Counted from the stretch's first letter, positions 44,044 to 52,892 are shown. The stretch is DNA of 64,000 nt from Collinsella aerofaciens (GCF_028209625.1 NZ_JAQLDU010000001.1:186001-250000), one strand, 5' to 3'. Notes: a model not told the origin generated them from the letters alone. Numbers and translations are program-made.

Positions 44044-45327
44044 CTAAATGGTTTCCAAGAAAGCCTCCATCCTGGTTTGCAGTTGGCCTGCGTCCTCGCC
44101 GGCGTAGTCGGTCGTGATGTGCATAAGCGGAATGCCGGCCTCCTCGGCAGCCTTCTCCACGGCAAACGACTCCATCTCGTAGAGCGTGCAGAACTGCAGG
44201 GCCACGTCGACAATGCCGTCGGCATGCAGGTCCTTGGCCATCTGGACAATGTCCTTCATACGCTGGTCGTTGGGCGTAAAGACGGCGCAGTTGATCTTAA
44301 AGTAGCGCTCGGCGATAGCATCGAGCATCTCGTCAACCGTCTCACCGGACTCATCGACCAAGTCCTTGTAATAGCGCGAACCCGTGCAGGACTCCTCGCC
44401 CACCACAACGCCGCCGGCCTTCTCGATGAGGTTGAACAGCTTCCAGTTGGGCACGGCCATGGGCGTGCCGGTGTACAGGATGCGCTTGGTTCCCTTGGGC
44501 GCCACGCCCTCTCCGGCCTCGACACGCTGCTCACACTCGGCCGCCATATCGTTGATGGCTCCGGTCAGACGCGGCGTGTCGTCCATAAAGGCGGCCTGAA
44601 CGGTCAGCAGGCTGTCGAGACCGCTAATGGGCGCTGGGTCGGCAGCGCGCGTGGCAGCGAGGCGCTGCAGGGCGCGACGCTTCTCATTGACGGCGCGGAT
44701 GGCGGCCTTCAGACGCTCAGGCGTAATCGTGACGCCGCACTCTTCCTCAATCTTGGCGGCGAGCTTTTTAACCTCGGCCTTCCAGGTCACGAGCGTCGAC
44801 TCGTCGTGCACGTTGGGAATATCCATGACGTACATGTTCTTTTGCGTGGCAAAAAACTCGTAGGCCTTCTTCTTGCCATCGCAGGTGTTCTCGCCTACCA
44901 CCAAGTCACTCGACTCAATGTAGGGGCAGACCTCACCCAGCTTAAAGCCGGCAAAGCTCTTGATAAGCGGACAAGTGTTGCGCGGCAAGTGCTCCTCGAC
45001 CTTGTCCGTTGCCCAATCGGCACCCGAGCACAGACCAACGGGAATGCCGTCACAGGCAAGCACGATCTCCTCGGGCACGTACACGCAGAACGAGCCCACG
45101 ATCTTGGTGGCCTCGCCAGCCTCTTTCTTGTCGAGCATCTCCTTAATGCGGCCGCTATGGATGTTGGTGGCCACAAAGTCCAAGTAGGACGTGGACTTGG
45201 GGCGGTTGTTCTGCGACAGGAACATGTCCCCGTACATCTGGCCCACGGCGCCCAGCAGCATGTCGTGGTCGGCAAGATTCATGCCGAGGCTCTCCCACAT
45301 CGGATGGAAATCGAATTCTTCAGCCAT
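44044..45327 (-). CDS. Double-cubane cluster protein (2-hydroxyacyl-CoA dehydratase D-like), copy 2
   Basis: 427 residues, paralogue of the gene at 42726. An extra 40-residue N-terminal segment precedes the shared fold. Shared Cys blocks: [86 protein letters not shown]. Where copy 1 has ITGCPVGG this copy has YTGTPMAV, so one Cys is lost. ATG 45327 follows GAGGGG. First long gene of the operon that runs to 37542. Confidence 0.82.
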   Translation of the reverse strand: MAEEFDFHPMWESLGMNLADHDMLLGAVGQMYGDMFLSQNNRPKSTSYLDFVATNIHSGRIKEMLDKKEAGEATKIVGSFCVYVPEEIVLACDGIPVGLCSGADWATDKVEEHLPRNTCPLIKSFAGFKLGEVCPYIESSDLVVGENTCDGKKKAYEFFATQKNMYVMDIPNVHDESTLVTWKAEVKKLAAKIEEECGVTITPERLKAAIRAVNEKRRALQRLAATRAADPAPISGLDSLLTVQAAFMDDTPRLTGAINDMAAECEQRVEAGEGVAPKGTKRILYTGTPMAVPNWKLFNLIEKAGGVVVGEESCTGSRYYKDLVDESGETVDEMLDAIAERYFKINCAVFTPNDQRMKDIVQMAKDLHADGIVDVALQFCTLYEMESFAVEKAAEEAGIPLMHITTDYAGEDAGQLQTRMEAFLETI

Positions 45328-45490
45328 GACGGTTCCCCTCTCGAACCAAAAACGGATAACGACGGTATCGATGCACGACGGACGGCGATTGCCCGGCCGT
45401 GCTCAAACCCGGAATTTTAGGGAACCTGCCTTGCGGACGGTTATTTAGTTGTGCGTCGTCTCTCCCGGAGCCGTGAACATACCTGCTCAT
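45320..45490 (-). CDS. Possible 56-residue leader ORF upstream of the double-cubane operon
   Basis: ATG 45490 overlaps the stop of the 22-residue ORF (ATGA arrangement) and the frame stays open until a TGA that overlaps the start of the double-cubane gene at 45327. It would encode a basic peptide beginning MSRYVHGSGRDDAQLN. No independent ribosome site. It may only be open by chance; the overlap at both ends is the reason to list it. Confidence 0.2.
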   Translation of the reverse strand: MSRYVHGSGRDDAQLNNRPQGRFPKIPGLSTAGQSPSVVHRYRRYPFLVREGNRHG

Positions 45491-45555
45491 ATGCGGCTCC
45501 GAGCCATATACAGGGCGCGCGCGGCAACGCGGCGAATGTATGTCGTCTGCGGCAT
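45487..45555 (-). CDS. 22-residue basic leader peptide with consensus Shine-Dalgarno
   Basis: ATG 45555 is preceded at five bases by AAAGGAGGTG (45561-45570), one of the best ribosome sites in the window. It encodes MPQTTYIRRVAARALYMARS plus two residues, very basic (six Arg) with no acidic residue. Downstream, GGAGCCG and CGGCTCC can form a hairpin. It may be a leader peptide controlling the double-cubane/selD operon or a small protein in its own right. Too short for family assignment. Confidence 0.5.
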   Translation of the reverse strand: MPQTTYIRRVAARALYMARSRI

Positions 45556-45584
45556 GTGCGCACCTCCTTTACAAGATAAGGTCA

Positions 45585-45622
45585 ACTATATCAACGGTCA
45601 TCGACCATGCGAACACCGTTGA
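45585..45622 (-). promoter_or_regulatory. Candidate promoter and operator of the double-cubane/selD operon
   Basis: TCAACGGT (45591-45598) and ACCGTTGA (45615-45622) form a perfect 8-base palindrome spaced by 16. A -10-like TATAGT lies at 45590-45585 on the minus strand, so the palindrome covers the spacer and -35 region; TTCGCA at 17 bases is a weak -35. The rest of the gap (45623-45755) shows no gene. Confidence 0.45.
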
Positions 45623-45755
45623 CATTCGTACGACAGCCTCGTGTGCCGTCGTTTAATAAATAACTATCTTGATTGATAAGAGTTTGTCATCCTTCATTCG
45701 GCGAACGGCAAGACAAAGCCGCCGAGGCTTATATCCCCGACGGCATTACCCGGCG

Positions 45756-46826
45756 CTATCGACAAACCAAGTGGATCTTACTCGCATCGAAATGCATGCG
45801 CAGGGTCTCGTCGGCTTGCGGCAGCCCGTCGGCAGCTACGTTCACTTTGTTGACCTTCCACTGCAGACGCGTGGGCGCATCAGTACGCGGCACGTCCAAC
45901 AGCACCAGGCGCTCAAAGCGTGAATCGCTCACTCGGGCCACGTGCAAATCATAGCTGTTGCGACCCCGCTCCGCGCGATTGTCAACATGGAAGTAGCTTG
46001 CGCGAATGCCCAGGTACGCCACATTATCGGGAACCTCGCGGCCCACGTTGAAGGTCATGCCCCAGTCGAGGGCCTCAACTTCTTCGTCGCCGATCTTGCG
46101 CGCGCGGCTCGTATTCTTGCAGCCCGTCAAGCGCAGCGCGGCTAACGTCTGCGGATGACGGACCACGTCCTCGACGGAGCCGATCTCCTCCATATGCCCG
46201 TCGTGCATCACACAAATGCGCCGGCACAGGCGGCACGCTTCGTCGATGTCGTGGCTCACGTAGAGCACGGTACGGTTGCATACATCGAACAGATCGAGCA
46301 TGTTCTGTTCGAGCGCGCTCTTAAGATAGGAATCGAGCGCGCTCATGGGCTCGTCGAACATAAAAATGCCCGGATGCGCCGCCACCATGCGCGCAAGCGC
46401 CACGCGTTGCTGCTGACCGCCCGAGAGGCGCGCGGGGTAGCGGTCGGCAAAATCGGCCAGACCGAAAATGCCCAGATAGCGCTCGGCGAGCTTTTTGCGC
46501 GCGGCGGCGTCACCCGCATCCTTAACACCGGCGCAAACGTTATCGGCCACCGTCATGTTGGGAAACAGCTGATAGTTTTGGAACAGCAGGGCGCATTTTC
46601 GCTCCTGGGGCGACAGGTTGATACCCGCCGCCGAGTCAAAAAAGGTCACGCCGTTGACGACGATCTTGCCCTCGTCGGGTGTCTCCACGCCGGCAATGCA
46701 GCGCAACGTGCAGCTCTTGCCGCAACCCGAGGCGCCCAGCAGCGCCACACGCTCCTCGCCGGCATCGAGCTGAATGTCGAGGGTAAAGCCCGGATAGCGC
46801 TTTTTGATATCCAGAACGAGCGACAT
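45756..46826 (-). CDS. modC: Molybdate ABC transporter ATP-binding protein
   Basis: 356 residues, cytoplasmic ATPase of the molybdate importer. Walker A LLGASGCGKS, Q-loop LLFQNYQLFPNM, signature LSGGQQQRVALARM, Walker B GIFMFDEPMSALD, switch His in LYVSHDID. A C-terminal part of about 130 residues resembles a degenerate TOBE/MOP region. It begins a base after the modB stop. Last gene of modABC. Confidence 0.9.
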   Translation of the reverse strand: MSLVLDIKKRYPGFTLDIQLDAGEERVALLGASGCGKSCTLRCIAGVETPDEGKIVVNGVTFFDSAAGINLSPQERKCALLFQNYQLFPNMTVADNVCAGVKDAGDAAARKKLAERYLGIFGLADFADRYPARLSGGQQQRVALARMVAAHPGIFMFDEPMSALDSYLKSALEQNMLDLFDVCNRTVLYVSHDIDEACRLCRRICVMHDGHMEEIGSVEDVVRHPQTLAALRLTGCKNTSRARKIGDEEVEALDWGMTFNVGREVPDNVAYLGIRASYFHVDNRAERGRNSYDLHVARVSDSRFERLVLLDVPRTDAPTRLQWKVNKVNVAADGLPQADETLRMHFDASKIHLVCR

Positions 46827-46829
46827 GGC

Positions 46830-48272
46830 TTATCGACCTCCCTTTGCGACCGCGCCATCGCGCATAAGCTCGGCCAGCGCCTCGCGATCGATACGCAAGG
46901 CATCACCGCCCACCGGGTCAAGCGAATCGCCCTGTCCGGCGAGCTCTTTGGCCTGCTTGCGCTCCGCACGGGAGAGACCGCGCTCGCGATACTTTTGAGA
47001 ATGCGCCGTGTACATGTTGATGAATAGGATGACCAGGAAGCTGAACGCTATTACGACCACGACCCAAAAGAGAGCCACCGACGTATTGCCGCCCATCCAC
47101 TCAAAGTAAATCGCAATGGGAATGGTCTGCGTAATGCCGGCGTAGTTGCCCGCAAAGAACAGCGTGCAGCCAAACTCGCCCATCGCGCGAGCGAAGGCGA
47201 GCACCGTGCCCGCCGCGATTGAGGGCCAGCCGAGCGGCATCATGAGCTTGGCAAAGATGCGACGTTCGGACCACCCCAAGGTTCGCGCGGCGTCGAGCAT
47301 CTGCGTGTCGAGGCTATCGAAGGCTCCGAGCGCCGTGCGGTAGACCAGCGGAAACGACACAACGACAGCCGAAATGACCGCCGCGGGCCAGGTAAAGACG
47401 ATAGAGATGCCGTGCGCGATGAGCCATTGGCCCACCCCGATCGAGCGGCCAAACAGCATGAGGAGCAGAAAGCCGCAGACCGTGGGCGGCAGCACCATAG
47501 GAATCGTAAAGACCGAATCGAGCAGGCCCTTGATGCGACTCGAGGTACCCATAGTCTTCCACGCGGCAAACAGGCCCAGTGCAAAGGCAATCACCAGGGC
47601 AAGGCCGCTCGTTTTGATAGACACCCAAAACGGGCGGTAGTCGATGCCGCCTAAAAAGGAGGCCAGAGAGGTCAAGGGCCCCTGCTCATCCCGCAACACG
47701 ACAGACGATGCCTCTACCATTTGAGCGCTATCAAGCCAACGCGCGCCGCCCTTGGCATCACCCGAGGCCGATGCAATCACCACATAGCGGTCCCCATCCG
47801 CACCGCGCTCGTCAAAGCCATAGGTATAACCGCCGGCATCAAACGTTGTTTCCGCCGTAACATACCAAGGAAGATCAACGTCCCCTAGCTGCGCACCTCC
47901 CATGGAGTTTGCGCTGTCGAGCTCGCAGACGAGGGCCTTGAGACCCGATACGCACTCGTTGTCCTGCGGATCCAATCCAAACTTCTCGACCGCCTTGGGC
48001 GATATCCACACCACAACGCGATCGGCAGCAGGCGCCACTACAAGGTCCACGTCCTCGTCAACGGGAAACCGGTAGCCCTCAGGCTGGCCCTCCATGGCAC
48101 GAGCGGTCCCCTTGGCCAACCGCTCAAAACCCTCGATCCCATAAGAAAGCCCATGAGCGGTCGCAGCAACCTGGCCCCCGTCCTCAGCGTCCCCAGCAAA
48201 CGCAAATCCCGGCACCCAGCAAAGCGCGAAGGTCAAAGCACAGGCGACAAGCATGCGGAATCTATTAAGCAC
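46830..48272 (-). CDS. modB: Molybdate ABC transporter permease with large N-terminal extracytoplasmic domain
   Basis: 480 residues. The C-terminal 260 residues are a ModB-type permease with the EAA-like loop LDAARTLGWSERRIFAKLMMPLGWPS. The first 210 are unusual: a signal-like segment (MLVACALTFALCWVPGFAFA) then a soluble acidic domain without recognised motif, followed by the first membrane helix of the permease. Typical ModB proteins have about 225 residues and no such domain. GTG 48272 is chosen because GGAG lies six bases upstream; a TTG four codons earlier overlaps that site. A cytoplasmic tail of about 55 residues ends the protein. Confidence 0.85.
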   Translation of the reverse strand: MLNRFRMLVACALTFALCWVPGFAFAGDAEDGGQVAATAHGLSYGIEGFERLAKGTARAMEGQPEGYRFPVDEDVDLVVAPAADRVVVWISPKAVEKFGLDPQDNECVSGLKALVCELDSANSMGGAQLGDVDLPWYVTAETTFDAGGYTYGFDERGADGDRYVVIASASGDAKGGARWLDSAQMVEASSVVLRDEQGPLTSLASFLGGIDYRPFWVSIKTSGLALVIAFALGLFAAWKTMGTSSRIKGLLDSVFTIPMVLPPTVCGFLLLMLFGRSIGVGQWLIAHGISIVFTWPAAVISAVVVSFPLVYRTALGAFDSLDTQMLDAARTLGWSERRIFAKLMMPLGWPSIAAGTVLAFARAMGEFGCTLFFAGNYAGITQTIPIAIYFEWMGGNTSVALFWVVVVIAFSFLVILFINMYTAHSQKYRERGLSRAERKQAKELAGQGDSLDPVGGDALRIDREALAELMRDGAVAKGGR

Positions 48273-48340
48273 GAAAAGCTCCAAGAGAATACAAGGACGG
48301 AGTTAAACACAAAACGATGGAATTATCGCGCCAAGCCGCA

Positions 48341-49213
48341 CTACGCGGAAAGCTCAAAACCGTATTTGGCCCAAATCTTCTGGGCCTTCTTGTTGGACAG
48401 GCAAAAGTCGATAAACGCCTTGGCCTCGTCGGCATGTTCGGAGCCATCGGCGACAGCGCCCGGATACACGATGGGCTTATGCGAGTCCTCGGGACACACA
48501 AAGGCCTCCTCGATGCCGTCGTAGCGGAAGATGTCGGAGCTATAGACAAAGCCAGCCACGCAGTCGCCCGTAGAGACGTAAGACGCAGCAGTGCCGACCT
48601 TGTCGGCCAGGGCCACCTTGTCGGCGATCTCGGGGGCGTACTCGCCGTCGTCGCCCTCGGTGCCGGTGTAGAGGCCCACGGAGGCCAGGGCCTGGTTGGC
48701 GTACTTGCCGGCAGGAACGGTCTTGGCGTCGCCAATGGCGATCTTGCCGTCCAGATTCGCGACGTCGGCGATGGCCTCGATCTTGGTGTCGGAGCCCTCG
48801 GCGCGAATGATCACGAGGTCGTTGACGAACATATCCTCACGGGTGTTGGCGTCGACGAGCTCGGCGGCTTCGGCGTCGTCCATGGTGCCCTTGGAGGCTG
48901 TGATGAGCACGTCGACGGCGGCACCGGCGCGCATCTGCTCGACGAGGTCGCCGGAGGCCTTAAACTGCGTGTCGGCAAAGGCGGTGCCGGTCTGGTCGGT
49001 GTAAAGCTCCTGAACCTCGGGCAGAGCCTTCTCGAGCGAGTTGGCGGCAAAGACCTGCAGCTCGACAGCTTTCTTGGACGAGGCCTTAGCAGAACCGGCA
49101 TCGGAGCCAGTCGACTCAGACGCCTTGCTGCCCGAGCAACCGGCAAGGCCAAGGCCGGCAGCGGCGACAGCAGAGAGCGAGACGAATCCGCGGCGAGAAA
49201 CCATATCGAACAT
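48341..49213 (-). CDS. modA: Molybdate-binding lipoprotein
   Basis: 290 residues. The N-terminus, MVSRRGFVSLSAVAAAGLGLAGC, joins a twin-arginine motif (SRRGF) to a lipobox (LAGC), so it is exported, probably by Tat, and anchored as a lipoprotein. The mature part has the ModA pattern: LQVFAANSLEKALPEV, FKASGDLVEQMRAGAAVDVLITAS. ATG 49213 follows AAAGGG. First gene of modABC, preceded by a -10 TATAAT and GATA-type palindromes. Confidence 0.92.
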   Translation of the reverse strand: MFDMVSRRGFVSLSAVAAAGLGLAGCSGSKASESTGSDAGSAKASSKKAVELQVFAANSLEKALPEVQELYTDQTGTAFADTQFKASGDLVEQMRAGAAVDVLITASKGTMDDAEAAELVDANTREDMFVNDLVIIRAEGSDTKIEAIADVANLDGKIAIGDAKTVPAGKYANQALASVGLYTGTEGDDGEYAPEIADKVALADKVGTAASYVSTGDCVAGFVYSSDIFRYDGIEEAFVCPEDSHKPIVYPGAVADGSEHADEAKAFIDFCLSNKKAQKIWAKYGFELSA

Positions 49214-49273
49214 GTTCAACCCTTTCGAACGGTACACCCGGGCACCCCGCCGCGGGCTTTATTCTGTTACTAG

Positions 49274-49329
49274 ATTATACTTTCGCGCGAATAATGTTTA
49301 TGATAAATATCTCTCGCCTGATAATTATC
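49274..49329 (-). promoter_or_regulatory. modA promoter with paired GATAwwTATC boxes
   Basis: A perfect -10 (TATAAT on the minus strand, 49279-49274) has no good -35. Two similar palindromes, GATAAATATC (49302-49311) and GATAATTATC (49320-49329), are centred 18 bases apart at about -40 and -58 from the likely start. This looks like a regulator site, perhaps for molybdate control, but differs from the E. coli ModE operator. Confidence 0.55.
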
Positions 49330-49370
49330 TTTTACCAATAACCACGAGACGGCCCGCACTGTCGCTGCAT

Positions 49371-49408
49371 AAAAAAAGGCGGAGCAGCCCGTAAGGTTAC
49401 TCCGCCGC
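49371..49408 (-). terminator. Terminator after the moeA-moaB unit
   Basis: GGCGGAG (49378-49384) pairs with CTCCGCC (49400-49406), followed by seven T on the minus strand, just past the stop of the MoaB-type gene. Confidence 0.85.
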
Positions 49409-49419
49409 AGGTAGTGCGC

Positions 49420-49899
49420 TTATTTGGCGTGCCCGCCGCCCGCCGTCATTTGGGCCGCATGCTCCAGCTGATCGCTCACGGCCTCCCAGCTTTCGCGGGC
49501 CGCTTTCGTGGATCCCGGAAAGTTGATGACAAGCGTATGCCCACGCTGCATGCACACGGCGCGCGAGAGCATGGCGCGGCGCGTCTTGGTCATGGAGTAC
49601 GCACGGATTGCCTCTGCAATACCCGGCACATCGCGCTCGCAGACGGCACGCGTCGCCTCGGGCGTCACATCGCGCATCGAAAGCCCCGTGCCGCCGCAGG
49701 TGAGCACGACATTGGCGTGGCACTCATCGGCGGCTTCCACAATGGCATCACCGATCTCGCTGGCGTCGTCGCGCACGACCACATGTGAGGCGACCGTCCA
49801 GCCCTGCGCCTCGATAAGTTCCTCGAGTGCGGCTCCAGCCTCGTCCTGGGCAAGATCGCGCGTATCCGAGCACGTCACGATCGATATCTTCAGCTCCAT
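49420..49899 (-). CDS. MoaB/MogA-family molybdopterin adenylyltransferase
   Basis: 159 residues, cytoplasmic. It activates molybdopterin with AMP before MoeA inserts molybdenum. Family motifs: VTCSDTRDLAQDEAG near the start and LTCGGTGLSMRDVTPEAT in the MPT-binding loop, then NFPGSTKAARESW. MoaB and MogA cannot be told apart by sequence alone, hence no symbol. ATG 49899 follows GGAGGAATGCT. It follows moeA by ten bases. Confidence 0.88.
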   Translation of the reverse strand: MELKISIVTCSDTRDLAQDEAGAALEELIEAQGWTVASHVVVRDDASEIGDAIVEAADECHANVVLTCGGTGLSMRDVTPEATRAVCERDVPGIAEAIRAYSMTKTRRAMLSRAVCMQRGHTLVINFPGSTKAARESWEAVSDQLEHAAQMTAGGGHAK

Positions 49900-49909
49900 A
49901 GCATTCCTC

Positions 49910-51172
49910 CTACAACACGGCGCCCTCGGGCAGATCGACGCGAACAACGTCCACGACATCGCCCACCTTGAGGTCGCACGGTCCTTCGTCAACACGCAAC
50001 AGGCAGTTCGAACGCTGCATAGTTCCAAGCAGCGCCGAATTCTGCGTCTTAGCCTCAGTAACCAACAGCTCACCGGTCTCGGGGTCGCGCAAAACCGTGG
50101 CGCGATCGAAGAAGCGTCGGTCCTGGCGCTTCTTCACGCCGTGCGTCAATATCGCCTGCTGCACGGGACGCGTACCCTCGGCAAAGCCGCGCATCTTGCG
50201 GATCGCGGGGCGGGCGAGCATCTCAAAGCCCACATACGCCGCCGCGGGATTGCCCGAAAGCCCCAAATACGGCTTGCCCCCAAGCAGGCCAAACGTGATG
50301 GCTTTGCCAGGACGCATCGAGATGCGGTCGAAGAGCACCCCGCCCTCGCGCTTGACCAGCGCCGTCACGTAGTCGTAATCGCCCGCAGAGGCGCCGCCGC
50401 TCGTAATGACAAAATCGCACTCCTGCACGGCGCGATGCACCAGCTCGGCAATCGCCTGCTCATCATCGGGCGCAATGCCATAGAACACCGGCTCGGCGCC
50501 GGCATCGAGCGCTTCGGCCATCAACGCCGAGGAGTTGGAATCGCGAATCTGCCCGCGTGCCGGCAGCTCGCTCGGCGCGACCAGCTCCGTGCCCAGCGAG
50601 ATAATGCCCACGCACGGAGCGGCATGGACCTTCACGCTCGCGTAACCGGCGCTTGCCAGCAGGCCAGCGCCGGCCGGGGCCACAACCTCGCCGGCACGCA
50701 TCACGACGTCGCCGGCATGGGCCTCCTCGGCGGCAGAGCGAACGTTCTCCCCCACTTTAGCAGGCGCCGAAAAGCTCACGTGCGAGCCCTCGTTGCCGTC
50801 GCCGTCAAGCACCTCGACGATCTCGTATTTCACCACAGCATCCGCACCCTCGGGCACCGGCGCGCCTGTCATGATGCGGACAGTCTCGCCCGGGGCGATT
50901 ACGCCATCGAACACATGGCCCGCGGCTTCGTGCCCCACGACGGAAAGCGTCACGGGCGCATTGGTGGACGCTTTGGCGAGGTCGACGGCATGCACGGCAT
51001 ATCCATCCATGGCGCTGTTGGCAAACGGAGAGATGTCGATATCGGCCGTGGCGTCCTCGGCCAGGGGAAGACCGGCCGCCTGCCACACGGGAATCTCGAC
51101 AACTTCGGTGCGATTCACGTGCGACAAGACGATCGCCTGTGCGTCCTCCAACGGAATGAGTTTCTCAGCCAT
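49910..51172 (-). CDS. moeA: MoeA, molybdopterin molybdenumtransferase
   Basis: Inserts molybdate into adenylylated molybdopterin. 420 residues; NSAMDGYAVHAVDL, RIMTGAPVPEGADAVV, SLGTELV, ITSGGASAGDYDYV and LSGNPAAAYVGFEM are the classic MoeA blocks. ATG 51172 is preceded by GAGGTG; an ATG five codons upstream overlaps it. Encoded with the MoaB-type gene in a separate unit just upstream of the mod operon. Confidence 0.94.
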   Translation of the reverse strand: MAEKLIPLEDAQAIVLSHVNRTEVVEIPVWQAAGLPLAEDATADIDISPFANSAMDGYAVHAVDLAKASTNAPVTLSVVGHEAAGHVFDGVIAPGETVRIMTGAPVPEGADAVVKYEIVEVLDGDGNEGSHVSFSAPAKVGENVRSAAEEAHAGDVVMRAGEVVAPAGAGLLASAGYASVKVHAAPCVGIISLGTELVAPSELPARGQIRDSNSSALMAEALDAGAEPVFYGIAPDDEQAIAELVHRAVQECDFVITSGGASAGDYDYVTALVKREGGVLFDRISMRPGKAITFGLLGGKPYLGLSGNPAAAYVGFEMLARPAIRKMRGFAEGTRPVQQAILTHGVKKRQDRRFFDRATVLRDPETGELLVTEAKTQNSALLGTMQRSNCLLRVDEGPCDLKVGDVVDVVRVDLPEGAVL

Positions 51173-51349
51173 ATACACCTCTAGCATGCTGCGGCGCGCA
51201 ACAAAAGCGCCGATTCTTTATGTTTATCTCAGTATAATCCCTCGCCGCTTGCTCAAGACCTGGCCCGCGGCCGCGAATACACCTGTCGGTAACGGACGGC
51301 GAAACAGAACCGAAAATCAACCTGCCGGTTTGTCACGTTTGGCACGTTC

Positions 51350-51355
51350 TATAAT
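51350..51355 (+). promoter_or_regulatory. -10 element of the ClC gene
   Basis: A perfect TATAAT lies 29 bases before the ATG at 51385. The best -35 candidate, TTTGTC/TTGTCA just upstream, is spaced only 14-15 bases, so the promoter is incomplete by eye. Confidence 0.4.
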
Positions 51356-51384
51356 GCTCCTGTTGCAACCAAAAAGAGGAACGT

Positions 51385-52806
51385 ATGGCTTTTACCGACA
51401 AACCCGAAAGCGCAAACGAGGCGCAGGATCATTCCCAGTCGCTCGACGACGGCGGCTTTTTCTCCCTTAATGACGTCATCATGGCAGGCAGGCAACAGCT
51501 CACCCGCTCCGAGCATCTCTTGGCTGCCGACACGCGCCGCAACGCCCGCAACCTACTCGCGAGCGCCAAGTTGCTCGTACTCGTCGTTATCGTCTCGCTT
51601 GCCATGGGCGTTGCCGCTTGGGCGTTTTTGGCCTCGCTGAATATCGCGACCGACTATCGCGAGCACCATGCATGGATTTACGCGCTGCTTCCCGTTGTGG
51701 GCGTTGCCACCGCATGGGTGTACAAAAACCACGGCCTTGCCGCCAGACGTGGTAACAACCTGGTCATCGACTCCGCTCTGGGCACACGCCTCATCCATAT
51801 GCGCATGGCCGTCCTCACCTTCGTCTGTTCCACGCTCACGCACCTAACGGGCGGGTCGGCCGGTCGCGAGGGAGCTGCGGTGCAGATTGGTGGCACCATC
51901 GCCAGCAACATCTCGAGCCTCGCCCACCTCAAAAAGCATGACCACCACGACCTCATGCTCGCCGGCATCTCGTCGGCCTTTGGCGCCGTATTCGGTTCGC
52001 CCCTTGCCGGAGCTTTCTTTGGCATGGAGATGTGCTTCATCGGAAAGATCGACTACACCGCGGGCATCTACTGCCTCGTCGCCTCATTTACCGGCTACTT
52101 TACATCGCTCGCCTTGGGAACCGAGTACGAGGCGAATGTCATCGCCAGCGTTCCCAACATGACACCACAGACGGTTATCATCGTTGTTATCAGCGCCATC
52201 ATCTTTGGTCTCACCGCACGCCTCTTTGCCTGGTCGGTTCGAACCGTCAAGAGCCTGTACGGTCGCTTTATCACCAATTACCTCGTCCGCGCACTCATAG
52301 GCGCACTCGTGGTTTTGGCCGCCTATGCCCTCCTCGACGCCTGGGACTACGCCGGCCTTTCCACGTGGCTTTCCGGCGCCGGATTTGCCGGCAACACCAC
52401 CCTGGCGGACGCAGTCATCAAGTTGGTCGTCACAGCGCTTACCCTGGGCGCGGGCTTCCAAGGCGGCGAGGTCACGCCCCTGTTTGGCATCGGTGCGGCA
52501 CTCGGTGGCTGGATCGGCTGCCTTACCGGGCTTGACCCCAGTTTTCTGGCGGCTCTCGGCATGCTCGGCGTGTTCTGCGCCGGCCTCAACGTGCCCATCA
52601 CCACCTGCATGATGGCCATCGACCTGTTCCACGGCACGGCCGCCGGGTTCTTTGTCATCGTGGCCTTTATCAGCTACCTAACCGGTGGACACCGCGGCGT
52701 GTACTCCGCCCAGCGCATCATCTCACCTAAGCGCCGCTCGCTTATTGTGGATGAGGGCGGTACGGTAGCGGATGCTATCGAGCGCCACAACGACCTGATA
52801 GAGTAG
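51385..52806 (+). CDS. ClC-family chloride channel or H+/Cl- antiporter
   Basis: 473 residues with a long acidic N-terminal tail, then about 12 hydrophobic segments. Selectivity-filter blocks: GGSAGREGAAVQIGG (GREGP-like, with Ala for Pro) and GSPLAGAFFGMEM, then GFQGGEVTPLFGIGAALG. The Glu in GREGA is the gating glutamate of the family. No CBS domains. Start ATG 51385 follows AGAGGAACGT. Whether channel or exchanger cannot be told. Confidence 0.9.
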   Translation: MAFTDKPESANEAQDHSQSLDDGGFFSLNDVIMAGRQQLTRSEHLLAADTRRNARNLLASAKLLVLVVIVSLAMGVAAWAFLASLNIATDYREHHAWIYALLPVVGVATAWVYKNHGLAARRGNNLVIDSALGTRLIHMRMAVLTFVCSTLTHLTGGSAGREGAAVQIGGTIASNISSLAHLKKHDHHDLMLAGISSAFGAVFGSPLAGAFFGMEMCFIGKIDYTAGIYCLVASFTGYFTSLALGTEYEANVIASVPNMTPQTVIIVVISAIIFGLTARLFAWSVRTVKSLYGRFITNYLVRALIGALVVLAAYALLDAWDYAGLSTWLSGAGFAGNTTLADAVIKLVVTALTLGAGFQGGEVTPLFGIGAALGGWIGCLTGLDPSFLAALGMLGVFCAGLNVPITTCMMAIDLFHGTAAGFFVIVAFISYLTGGHRGVYSAQRIISPKRRSLIVDEGGTVADAIERHNDLIE

Positions 52807-52892
52807 ATGTAATAATCGCCGTGCAGCCACAATCGGGGGCAATTCGACCTGAGCGCGACCGCACTGTCATGTCACACGCCGGGAGTCGCCCC

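Noticed and set aside
42726..44249. Longer version of double-cubane copy 1 starting at 44249
   Set aside because: The extension covers the inverted repeat and the end of the upstream gene; ATG 43889 has a good ribosome site and fits the family.
51188..51384. Molybdenum-cofactor riboswitch upstream of moeA
   Set aside because: The interval is shared with the divergent ClC promoter and shows no multi-stem structure by eye.
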